Below are positions 9,201 through 15,897 of a DNA stretch of 64,000 nt, in pieces. Source of the stretch: JANNSX01 sp046348995 (lineage in GTDB: Bacteria; Pseudomonadota; Alphaproteobacteria; Rhizobiales; Hyphomicrobiaceae); contig JAXMDB010000004.1 in NCBI GenBank assembly GCA_046348995.1, positions 248,001 through 312,000 on the forward strand, written 5' to 3'. A program made the translations under genes and the position numbers. Below the pieces are notes generated by a model that was not told where the DNA came from, searched no databases, and saw only the letters and a list, made by a program, of their open reading frames with translations. Position 1 is the first letter of the stretch, and the number at the start of each line of letters is the position of its first letter.

Positions 9201-10188
9201 CGGCTCCGGCGCCACCGCCATGACGCTGACGGGCGGCACCAACAACGACACCATCACCGGTGGCAGCGGCGCCGACACGATCAACGGCGGCGCAGGTGCC
9301 GACACCCTGACTGGCGGCGCCGGCATCGACACCTTCACCATCGGATCGGGCACCGACACGCTGACCGACCTCGGCAACGGCGGCGCCGATGTATTGGTGA
9401 TCTCAGCGGGCGCCACGCTCAACGCGACCGCGACGGCAGCTTGGACGGCGACATCCGCGACTGCCAACAGCGGCACGGCGGCGACGATCGCCACCGCGGG
9501 CTTCGGCATCAACGTCGCCTCGGCGACCGGCACCACGGGCTGGACGATCACCGGCTCGGGCGCGACCGCCATGGTGCTGACCGGCGGCGCCAACGCCGAC
9601 GTCATCAAGGGTGGCTCCGGCGCCGACACGATCAACGGCGGCGCCGGCGCCGATACGATCTGGGGCGGCGACGGCGCCGACACGATCAACACCGGCGCCG
9701 CCGACGACAACCTCGTCGACGTCATTCGCTACGCAGCCTCGACCGAGTACGGCGACACCGTCACGAACTTCGATACGACGGGAACGGTCGACGTTGTTCG
9801 TTTCACGGATGCGCTGCGTACCGACTTCGACGACGTGTCGGTCAACGGCGTGTTCACCTGGGCCACCGGCAATAGCGCGGCGGGCACCGGCACGAGTGCC
9901 ATTCTCACCTCCGTGGAGGGTCTCTATCTCAGCGGTGTCAGTGGCGAAGGCGTGACGAATGCACTGCTCAATAGCGCTTCGTCGGTCGCCGCGGCATTCA
10001 ACACCGAGTTCGCGATCTCAGGGAGCGGCGACGCCGTGCTCGTCATCAACGACACGGACCTGAACGGCTTCTCGGTCTGGCACTACGTCGAGGCCGGCAC
10101 TTCCGAGATCCAGGCCGCCGAGCTCACGTTGGTCGGCGTGTTCAGCGGTAACGGAACGGTCACGACGACGAGCTTCACCTTCGGCTGA
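6217..10188 (+). CDS. Large RTX calcium-binding protein with cadherin-like repeats
   Basis: This 1323-aa protein begins with a block of RTX nonapeptides (GGxGxDxUx, such as GGDGNDILT) spanning about residues 15-300. Then come three cadherin-like repeats of about 105 aa (residues about 355-680), each with an AxDxD-type segment, GGLFQI, and a closing D-V-N/D-E motif. The C-terminal half alternates RTX strips with three near-identical units of about 117 aa that contain WTITGSG. There is no N-terminal signal peptide, and the Asp/Gly-rich acidic composition fits Ca2+-folded export by a type I system. It is probably a secreted or surface adhesin-like protein. No secretion genes lie nearby. It shares its opening (MAIVRGT) with the three RTX genes at 21-27 kb. 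Confidence 0.93.
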   Translation: MAIVRGTKLADLLTGTADSDKLLGLAGDDTLAGGDGNDILTGAGGNDTITGGAGADKINGGGGNDEISGGDDNDDIIGGGGDDVIQAGSSNDKVKAGGGNDIVRGGDDIDKLYGENGNDTIYGDDGDDLMYGDAGNDTMDGGLGADYMNGGIGDDTVSGGAGADRLYGLNGNDTINGDDGNDIINGGIDNDTIRGGNDDDLIVGEVGHDTLYGDAGNDALYAGFGNDTVYGGDGDDYAFADADNDFVYGEAGNDTLLGGDGNDTVSGGDGDDSLDGGEGTDFLIGGAGNDVLSGWLGQDTAVFSGNLADYDLVFVGTDIFVTHTRGTATDGTDTVRGNVEWFQFADGTYARPSAGADSYDVSTPTDSNSTANFVNENSVIGSAVGITAHATDADLTNNLVTYSLTDNAGGLFQINASTGVVTTLAAINAETAGTSKTITVQAASSDGSISTQTFTITIGDVDEFDVGTVTDNNSATNTVAENAAVGTTVGVTARATDADASNNDITYTLTNDAGGLFQIDSVTGVVTVLGSIDRETLGASTSITVKATSSDGSFSSQTFTIAISDVNEFTPDVPDDSNAAANAVNENAAAGTAVGITASSVDDDATNNTITYSLTDSAGGLFQINATTGVVTVLGAIDRETVGATANITVKATSSDGTFATQTFAITINNVNEAASVTGASANATQISFTATDGDAGDSLSIATPFATIFAGAVNNGTVTTRTVAEQTTLTSGTLSVRDTAGLTASVMGLVLGTSAGETITAPVAGGANALYGFGGNDTMTGSTVADVLVGGAGSDAMTGGTGIDTFYVDSGTDTISDLGQGGADILVVSAGASVTATANAAWTATSSTVNAGTATINTAGKNIDVSAATGTTGWTITGSGSTAMTLTGGANADTITGGTGADTINGGIGNDALTGGSGIDTFTIGSGTDTISDLGNGGADIVTISAGATLNATATAAWTATASTVNNGTAATIATAGFGVNVAAATGTTGWTITGSGATAMTLTGGTNNDTITGGSGADTINGGAGADTLTGGAGIDTFTIGSGTDTLTDLGNGGADVLVISAGATLNATATAAWTATSATANSGTAATIATAGFGINVASATGTTGWTITGSGATAMVLTGGANADVIKGGSGADTINGGAGADTIWGGDGADTINTGAADDNLVDVIRYAASTEYGDTVTNFDTTGTVDVVRFTDALRTDFDDVSVNGVFTWATGNSAAGTGTSAILTSVEGLYLSGVSGEGVTNALLNSASSVAAAFNTEFAISGSGDAVLVINDTDLNGFSVWHYVEAGTSEIQAAELTLVGVFSGNGTVTTTSFTFG
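8623..9675. repeat. Three in-frame repeats of about 350 bp inside the large RTX gene
   Basis: Units begin at about 8623, 8971 and 9322 with GGCATCGA and encode a 117-aa module: IDTF, SDLG or TDLG, GGAD, SAGA, WTAT, GTTGWTITGSG, LTGG and an RTX strip. The last unit runs on into a longer RTX strip. High nucleotide identity implies recent internal duplication. Confidence 0.85.
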
Positions 10189-10200
10189 TGCTTTCCGGAC

Positions 10201-10220
10201 GGGGCGGCATCAGCCGCCCC
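10201..10220. terminator. Compact GC hairpin between convergent RTX and mtnP genes
   Basis: GGGGCGGC (10201-10208) and GCCGCCCC (10213-10220) pair around a 4-nt ATCA loop. The hairpin includes the mtnP stop codon (10210-10212) and lies 12 bp after the RTX stop, so it could act in both directions. There is no T-run, so rho-independent function is uncertain. Confidence 0.4.
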
Positions 10221-11088
10221 CGAGCACCCGGCCGGCGACCGCATCGAGCTTTGCGATCACGGACGGGTCGCGCTTGTCGGGCGGCGTCATGATCGCGACC
10301 TCGAGCGCGCGATCGGAACCCGCCGGGCACGGCGGATGCTCGAGCGGAAAATCGGCGACGAGGCGGGCGACCAGGCTCTGCGCGCGGTGCGCATTGTCCT
10401 TGAGCACGGCGATGACGGCCGCGACATCCACGTCGGCATGCTCGTCGTGCCAGCAGTCGTAGTCGGTGACCATGGCGATGGTCGCGTAGCAAATCTCGGC
10501 TTCCCGCGCGAGCTTGGCTTCCGGCATGTTCGTCATGCCGATGACCGAGCAGCCCCAGGAGCGGTAGAGATTGCTTTCGGCCCGCGTCGAGAACTGGGGT
10601 CCTTCCATCACCATGTAGGTTCCGCCGCGCGTATAGGCGATGCTTTCGGCCTTGGCCGCCGCCTCGATGCGATCGGCGAGGCCGGGCGAGACCGGATCGG
10701 CCATCGAGACATGCGCGACGCAGCCCTCGCCGAAGAAGCTCTTCGGCCGCGCGAAAGTGCGGTCGATGAACTGATCGACGATCACGAAATGTCCGGGCGG
10801 CAGCTCTTCCTTGAGCGACCCGCAGGCCGAGATCGAGACGAGATCGGTGACGCCGGCGCGCTTCAGGCAATCGATATTGGCCCGGTAGTTGATGTCGGTC
10901 GGCGAGACGCGATGACCGGTGCCATGGCGGGGCAGGAACACCACCGGACGTCCCTTGATATCGCCGAACGAAAGCGTGTCGGAGGGCTCCCCCCATGGCG
11001 AGGCGATGCGGCGCTTCTCGCGCTTCTCGAGGCCGGGAAGATCATACAGCCCCGAGCCGCCGATGATGCCGATCACCGATTTGACCAC
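10210..11088 (-). CDS. mtnP: S-methyl-5'-thioadenosine phosphorylase
   Basis: The protein (292 aa from the chosen start) is a PNP/MTAP-family phosphorylase. Recognisable segments are IGIIGGSGLYDL at the N-terminus, PRHGTGHR, INYRAN, and VMEGPQFSTRAES. It cleaves methylthioadenosine with phosphate to adenine and 5-methylthioribose-1-phosphate for methionine salvage. I place the start at the GTG at 11086-11088, preceded by AGGGGAGGG; the longer frame to 11148 adds an unrelated 20-residue Arg/Ser-rich tail. It is transcribed alone, convergent with the RTX gene and downstream of petC. Confidence 0.93.
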   Translation of the reverse strand: MVKSVIGIIGGSGLYDLPGLEKREKRRIASPWGEPSDTLSFGDIKGRPVVFLPRHGTGHRVSPTDINYRANIDCLKRAGVTDLVSISACGSLKEELPPGHFVIVDQFIDRTFARPKSFFGEGCVAHVSMADPVSPGLADRIEAAAKAESIAYTRGGTYMVMEGPQFSTRAESNLYRSWGCSVIGMTNMPEAKLAREAEICYATIAMVTDYDCWHDEHADVDVAAVIAVLKDNAHRAQSLVARLVADFPLEHPPCPAGSDRALEVAIMTPPDKRDPSVIAKLDAVAGRVLGGG

Positions 11089-11226
11089 GTCCGCCCTCCC
11101 CTCGCTTCGCCTTCTCGAAAGGCTAGCGAGCGATCGGCCGGGCGTCAAAGCCCGCCAGGGAGCGGAACGGAAACGGCCGAGCTTTGGGCCCGGCCGCTGT
11201 CAGTGTCAGATCGGCGTTCGATCGCC

Positions 11227-12138
11227 TCAGTGCGGAACGCCGCGCCACAGCGCGCGCTTGGCGAGCCCGAACAGGAATGCGGTGATGACGAGGTAGATCA
11301 ACACCCGAAGACCCAGGTGCTTGCGCGCCTCGAGGTGGGGCTCCGACGCCCACATCAGGAATGCCGAGACGTCGCGCGAATACTGGTCGAGCGTCTTGGG
11401 TGCGCCGTCCGTGTATTCGATCTGGCCGTCCGACAAGGGCGCCGGCATGGCGATCTGATTGCCGGGGAAGGCCACGTTGTAGTTGAGGCCTTCCTGCACG
11501 ACGAAGCCCTCGGGCGCGTCGTGATAGCCGGTCAGCACGCCGTAGATGTAGTCCGGACCGCCCTCCTGATAGCCCGTGGTCACATCGCGGACGTACTTGA
11601 GAGGCTCGCGATACCAGGGCATCTCCTCGTGCACGTTGCGCGCCTTCGCCATCACCGACAGGTCGGGGGGCAGCGCGCCGCCGTTGGCGGAGCGCGCGGC
11701 ATTGTCATTCGGGAACGGCGACTTGAAGCGATCGGACGGCTTGCCGGGACGCGCGACGGGGGTACCGTCGTCGCCCAGCTCCTCGACCTCGGCCTCGGCG
11801 GCGAGCGTCTTGACCTGGCCCTCGGTGAAGGCCGGTCCGCCCGCCTCGGCGAGGTTGCGGTAGCTCAGGAGCTTCATCGAGTGACACGAGGCGCAGACCT
11901 CCTTGTACACTTGATAGCCCCGTTGCAGCTGAGCGTTGTCGTAGTGGCCGAGCACGCCTGCGAAGGTCCACGGTTGATGCTCGATCACGTGCGGCTCCGC
12001 GGCTGCGGCGGCGCCCGTCTTCGGTTCGGGCGCCTCGGGTGCGAAGAACAGCAACCCGAAGCCGAGGATGACGCCGAAGACGACGAGCGCGGAGATCAGG
12101 CCTTTGAGCGAAGAGCCAGCGCTGCTGGACGTTGCCAT
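11227..12138 (-). CDS. petC: Cytochrome c1 of the bc1 complex
   Basis: The 303-aa protein has an N-terminal hydrophobic segment (about residues 12-30), a c-type haem site CASCH, and a C-terminal anchor helix before the terminal RALWRGVPH. This is cytochrome c1, which takes electrons from the Rieske protein and passes them to soluble cytochrome c in the periplasm. It is the last gene of the petA-petB-petC operon, 12 bp after petB. It is a stand-alone c1, not the cytochrome b/c1 fusion found in Bradyrhizobium. Confidence 0.95.
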   Translation of the reverse strand: MATSSSAGSSLKGLISALVVFGVILGFGLLFFAPEAPEPKTGAAAAAEPHVIEHQPWTFAGVLGHYDNAQLQRGYQVYKEVCASCHSMKLLSYRNLAEAGGPAFTEGQVKTLAAEAEVEELGDDGTPVARPGKPSDRFKSPFPNDNAARSANGGALPPDLSVMAKARNVHEEMPWYREPLKYVRDVTTGYQEGGPDYIYGVLTGYHDAPEGFVVQEGLNYNVAFPGNQIAMPAPLSDGQIEYTDGAPKTLDQYSRDVSAFLMWASEPHLEARKHLGLRVLIYLVITAFLFGLAKRALWRGVPH

Positions 12139-12150
12139 GGGTCTGTTCTC

Positions 12151-13437
12151 CTAGCGCTTCTCAGGGGCCGCCGCCGCGCCCGCAGGCACGCCGGCATGTC
12201 CGCCCTGTCCACGGCCGAGCACCGAGTCGGTGATCGAGTTGGGCATGGGCTTGGGCGTCTCGATCAGGCCGAGGATCGGCATGATCAGCAGGAAGTAGGC
12301 GAAGTAGTAGATCGTGAAGACGCGGGCGAAGAACACGTACCAGCCATCCGGCGGCTTGGCGCCGAGGTAGCCGAGCGCGATGCAGCTGAACAGGAACAGC
12401 CAGAAGAACCACTTGTAGATCGGACGGTACTTCGCCGAGCGCACCAGGCTCCGGTCGAGCCAGGGCAGGAAGAACAGCACCGCGATGGCTCCGAACATCG
12501 CCAGCACGCCGCCGAGCTTGGAGGGAATGGCGCGCAGGATCGCGTAGAAGGGCAGCAGGTACCACTCCGGCACGATGTGGGCCGGCGTCTGCAGCGGGTT
12601 CGCGCCGATGTAGTTGTCCGAATGGCCGAGATAGTTCGGCGCGTAGAACACGAACCAGGCGAACAGGATCGCGAAGACGAACAGCGCCAGCGCATCCTTC
12701 ATCGTGATGTAGGGCGTGAAGGGCACGACGTCGCTGTCGCGCTTGACCGAGATGCCGGTCGGATTGTTGGAGCCCACGACGTGCAGCGTCCACAGATGCA
12801 GCACGACGAGACCAAGGATCACAAACGGCAGCAGATAGTGCAAGCTGAACAAGCGGTTGAGCGTCGCGTTGCCGACCGCGTAGCCGCCCCAGATCCACTC
12901 GACGATGCCGGTGCCGAGGCCCGGAATGATCGAGTCGAGGGAGGAGAACAGGTTGGTGATGACGGTCGCGCCCCAGAAGCTCATCTGCCCCCAGGGGAGC
13001 ACGTAGCCCATGAACGCCGTCGCCATCATGACGAGGAAGATGAGGACGCCGAGGATCCACAACACCTCGCGCGGGGCCTTGTAGGACCCGTAGTAGAGGC
13101 CGCGGAAGATGTGGACGTAGACCGCCAGGAAGAACATCGAGGCGCCGACCGCGTGGGTGTAGCGGATGAGCCAGCCCCAGTTCACGTCGCGCATGATGTG
13201 CTCGACCGAGTCGAAGGCCATGGTCTCGTTCGGCACATAGTGCATCGCCAGCACGATGCCGGTGATGATCTGCACCATCAGGCAGAAGGTGAGGATGCCG
13301 CCGAACGCCCACAAGTAGTTGAGGTTGCGGGGCGTGGGGAACGTCAGAAAGTCGTAGCCGACGCGAACGATCGGCAACCGCTCGTCGAGCCAGCGCTCGA
13401 TGCCGGTCCGGGGATGGTAGGACGATTGATGCGACAT
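12151..13437 (-). CDS. petB: Cytochrome b of the bc1 complex
   Basis: The 428-aa membrane protein shows the cytochrome b hallmarks: haem-binding histidines in HAVGASMFF, HIFRGLYYGS and LHLWTLH, the Qo-site PEWY motif, and about eight hydrophobic helices. The reading frame stays open upstream to 14070, but that extension is an out-of-frame shadow of the Rieske gene; the ATG at 13437 (MSHQSSYHPRTG) is the real start. It forms the quinol-oxidising core of complex III. The C-terminal tail is Gly/Ala/Pro-rich. Confidence 0.96.
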   Translation of the reverse strand: MSHQSSYHPRTGIERWLDERLPIVRVGYDFLTFPTPRNLNYLWAFGGILTFCLMVQIITGIVLAMHYVPNETMAFDSVEHIMRDVNWGWLIRYTHAVGASMFFLAVYVHIFRGLYYGSYKAPREVLWILGVLIFLVMMATAFMGYVLPWGQMSFWGATVITNLFSSLDSIIPGLGTGIVEWIWGGYAVGNATLNRLFSLHYLLPFVILGLVVLHLWTLHVVGSNNPTGISVKRDSDVVPFTPYITMKDALALFVFAILFAWFVFYAPNYLGHSDNYIGANPLQTPAHIVPEWYLLPFYAILRAIPSKLGGVLAMFGAIAVLFFLPWLDRSLVRSAKYRPIYKWFFWLFLFSCIALGYLGAKPPDGWYVFFARVFTIYYFAYFLLIMPILGLIETPKPMPNSITDSVLGRGQGGHAGVPAGAAAAPEKR

Positions 13438-13448
13438 GGGTCTGTTCC

Positions 13449-14030
13449 TCAACCGATCCTGATTTTCGTGTCGGACGTGAACTCGTAGGGCGGCACCGCG
13501 AGATTTTGCGGCGCCGGGCCCTTTCGGATGCGGCCCGCGGTGTCGTAGTGCGAGCCGTGGCAGGGGCAGAACCAGCCGCCGTAGTCGCCCTTGGCGTCGC
13601 CGATCGACTGCCCCTTGGGGACGCAGCCCAGATGCGTGCAGACGCCGAGCAGCACGAGCCAGGGCTCCTCGTCCTTCTTCGTCCGGTTCTCGTCGGTCGC
13701 CGGCGTATCCTCGGGCAGCGCCGCGTTGCGCGCCTTCGGATCGCGCAGCTCCTCGATCGGGGTCTTCTTCGCCGCGTCGATCTCCTCGGCCGTCCGGTGA
13801 CGGATGAAGATCGGCTTGCCGCGCCACATGATGGTGACGGCCTGACCTTCCTTGACGGGGGCCAGATCGAACTCGACCTGGGCGAGCGCCAGCGCGGAAG
13901 CGTCCGGGTTCATTTGATCGATCAGGGGCCAGAGGGCCGCGGCGCCGCCAACAGCCGCGAAGGCGCTGGCCGCGATCGTCAGGAAGTCGCGTCTCGAATG
14001 ACCACTTTCGTCGGCAATTTCGGCAGCCAA
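13449..14030 (-). CDS. petA: Ubiquinol-cytochrome c reductase Rieske iron-sulfur subunit
   Basis: The 193-aa protein has a twin-arginine-like N-terminus (SRRDFLTIAA), one membrane anchor, and the two Rieske cluster motifs CTHLGC and CPCHGSH that bind the [2Fe-2S] centre through two Cys and two His. It is the first gene of the bc1 operon, 11 bp ahead of petB. The 279 bp upstream to the divergent trmL probably carry the operon promoter. Confidence 0.96.
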   Translation of the reverse strand: MAAEIADESGHSRRDFLTIAASAFAAVGGAAALWPLIDQMNPDASALALAQVEFDLAPVKEGQAVTIMWRGKPIFIRHRTAEEIDAAKKTPIEELRDPKARNAALPEDTPATDENRTKKDEEPWLVLLGVCTHLGCVPKGQSIGDAKGDYGGWFCPCHGSHYDTAGRIRKGPAPQNLAVPPYEFTSDTKIRIG

Positions 14031-14309
14031 GGCTTGCCTCCTTCGGAAGATTTCGCCGCGGCGCGACCACAGGTCCGCCTTGGGTGCGGGTTTGGAGATC
14101 GCGACGGAACTGAGTGGGGCCGTACTCGATCGAGCCGGACGGCTCTGACCGCTAATATGTCAGCAACGACCCCACCGCGCACCCCTGCGCATCCCCGAAA
14201 CCGCGCGACCTTTTGCCATCGTTCCGGCGGATTCTCAAGAGAAGCCGCCCCGCTTATGCCGGTCATCTGGGCTGCGGCATAGGGTCCGCCGCCGGTGGAG
14301 CTGCCGCTT

Positions 14310-14762
14310 ATGCGTATTGCCCTCTACCAGCCGGACATCCCGCAGAACGCCGGGACGATCTTGCGGCTGGCCGCCTGCATGGGTGTACCGGTCGACATCA
14401 TCGGCCCGGCGGGCTTCGATTTGAGCGCCAAGGCGCTGACGCGGGCGGGCATGGATTACCTGGCCCAGGCGCGTCTGATGCAGCATACCTCATGGGCGGC
14501 TTATCTGGCGGAAAGCACCCCCGGCCGGATCGTGCTGCTCACGACCCGGGCCGGGATCCCCCATCACGCCTTCCGTTTCCTGCCCTCGGACATCCTGCTC
14601 CTCGGCCGCGAGAGCGCCGGCGTGCCGGCCGAGGTGCACGATCGCGCCGATGTTCGGCTACGCATCCCGATGGCGCCCGGGATGCGCTCGCTCAACGTCG
14701 CGGTCGCGACGGCGATCGTGCTCGGCGAGGCGCTGCGTCAGACGAATGGCTGGCCGGAGTGA
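14310..14762 (+). CDS. trmL: tRNA (cytidine/uridine(34)-2'-O)-methyltransferase TrmL
   Basis: This 150-aa protein is a minimal SPOUT methyltransferase. It shows PQNAGTILRLAA near the N-terminus, LLLGRESAGVP in the middle, and IPM..GMRSLNVAVA near the end, the conserved knot that binds SAM. TrmL methylates the ribose of the wobble base in some leucine tRNAs. The frame can begin at a GTG at 14295, but the ATG at 14310 gives the usual start MRIALYQPDIPQNAG. Confidence 0.94.
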   Translation: MRIALYQPDIPQNAGTILRLAACMGVPVDIIGPAGFDLSAKALTRAGMDYLAQARLMQHTSWAAYLAESTPGRIVLLTTRAGIPHHAFRFLPSDILLLGRESAGVPAEVHDRADVRLRIPMAPGMRSLNVAVATAIVLGEALRQTNGWPE

Positions 14763-14768
14763 GGCGGA

Positions 14769-15764
14769 CTAGCGGAAGGTGTAGACGAGGCCTGCCGAGA
14801 TGATGTCGGAAGAGTTGTCTGCGCCGGAGGAATCGCCCGCCCAGTAGTCCACGCCCGGTCCGCCTGGCGCGATCGACGCCCGGACCGACCCCTTCATCTC
14901 GTCGTACGCCTGGTGTTGCCATCCCGCCTTCAGAGCCATGTTGTCGGTGAACTGGTATCGGCCCTCGACCTCGTAGTGCAGCATGTTGCCGCCGTCGTAG
15001 GTGCTCTGGAATTCGAGATGGCGGAGCCAGTGGTCGTCGACGCTGTGCATGCTCGCCCACCAGGAGGCGGTCACATTGCCGTTCAAGGTGAAGTCGCCGA
15101 GCCGGAGCTCGCCGCCGAGACCGATGTAAGGAGCGCTATACTCCTGCTTGTAGGATCCCACGATCTCTCCCGGCTTGAAGATTCCGGTATCGTCGCGAAA
15201 GCCGGTCGCCGACGAATAGACGTAGCGACCGCCATAGGCCGACCAATCGAACTTGTCCCAGCGATAGCCAGCGATGCCCTGCAGGTCGAAGAAATCCGTT
15301 CGCCACAGCGCGAGCTTGGTGGAGAGGTCGACGCCCATAGCGCGCTCGAGGCTCGTGTCCTCATGATGGGACCAGTGTGTCCAATCACTCGTGTTCAGAT
15401 CTAACCAATCGTAATCGTCGATGGTCGCCTCGTGGGTGCCGTTGATATAGCCTCCCATCTCCACGGACCACCAATGCGATGGCCGGATCGCGACCTTGCC
15501 GCCGATGATGACGACGTCGTCCATCGACCAGATCAGCTCACTGTTCTTGTGGCCACCGAGGTTGGGGGCATACACGAACTCGTGCGACGTACCGCTCAAG
15601 CGGCCCGCCGTCAGCTCCGTATCGATCTTGAAGTCGTAGTTGGGATCGTCGAAGGCCTCCTCGCGGATGCCGAGATCGCCGGCTGTCGCGGCCACGCCGC
15701 TTGCGGAAAGCCAGAGCAAAGCAATGGCGCTCGCGCAGAGCGCGCGGCGGAACGTGCGTGTCAT
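14769..15764 (-). CDS. Omptin-family outer-membrane protease
   Basis: From the ATG at 15764 the product is 331 aa with a signal peptide (residues 1-28, ending ATA-GD) and a C-terminal aromatic residue (VYTFR end). The body matches OmpT/Pla-type omptins: DYDWLD, YVYSSATGFRDD, GSYKQ and APYIGL. Asp117 and Asp119 correspond to the OmpT catalytic Asp83/Asp85 pair, and Asp243/His245 (VDDH) to Asp210/His212, so it should be an active aspartyl-type surface endopeptidase forming a 10-stranded barrel. Omptins are best known in gammaproteobacteria. The reading frame extends upstream to 15929, but that part lacks a signal sequence. It lies downstream of the ABC exporter gene on the same strand, 3 bp after trmL's convergent end. 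Confidence 0.87.
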   Translation of the reverse strand: MTRTFRRALCASAIALLWLSASGVAATAGDLGIREEAFDDPNYDFKIDTELTAGRLSGTSHEFVYAPNLGGHKNSELIWSMDDVVIIGGKVAIRPSHWWSVEMGGYINGTHEATIDDYDWLDLNTSDWTHWSHHEDTSLERAMGVDLSTKLALWRTDFFDLQGIAGYRWDKFDWSAYGGRYVYSSATGFRDDTGIFKPGEIVGSYKQEYSAPYIGLGGELRLGDFTLNGNVTASWWASMHSVDDHWLRHLEFQSTYDGGNMLHYEVEGRYQFTDNMALKAGWQHQAYDEMKGSVRASIAPGGPGVDYWAGDSSGADNSSDIISAGLVYTFR

Positions 15765-15897
15765 GAGGCACCTGTTTGAGGGACCAGGAAGCCCACGCGC
15801 AAGACGCACAACGAGGCGAGGCGTGAACGGATCGTCTCGACTATAGGTTGAGCGCCTAAACGAGAGGTAAACAGCCGTCCCCGTCCGTGCACCCTCC

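Noticed and set aside
8637..9725. Long minus-strand frame with Pro/Ala/Val repeats opposite the RTX repeats
   Set aside because: The repeat is a shadow of the GGxGxD codons. Similar shadows occur opposite all four RTX genes.
10336..13488. Open frame of 1050 codons on the plus strand across mtnP and petABC
   Set aside because: It is antisense to four well-identified genes. Its translation is Arg/His/Asp-rich without any family motif, as expected from codon bias in GC-rich DNA.
13438..14070. N-terminal extension of cytochrome b to 14070
   Set aside because: It overlaps the Rieske gene in another frame and its translation is Arg-rich; the family start is at 13437.
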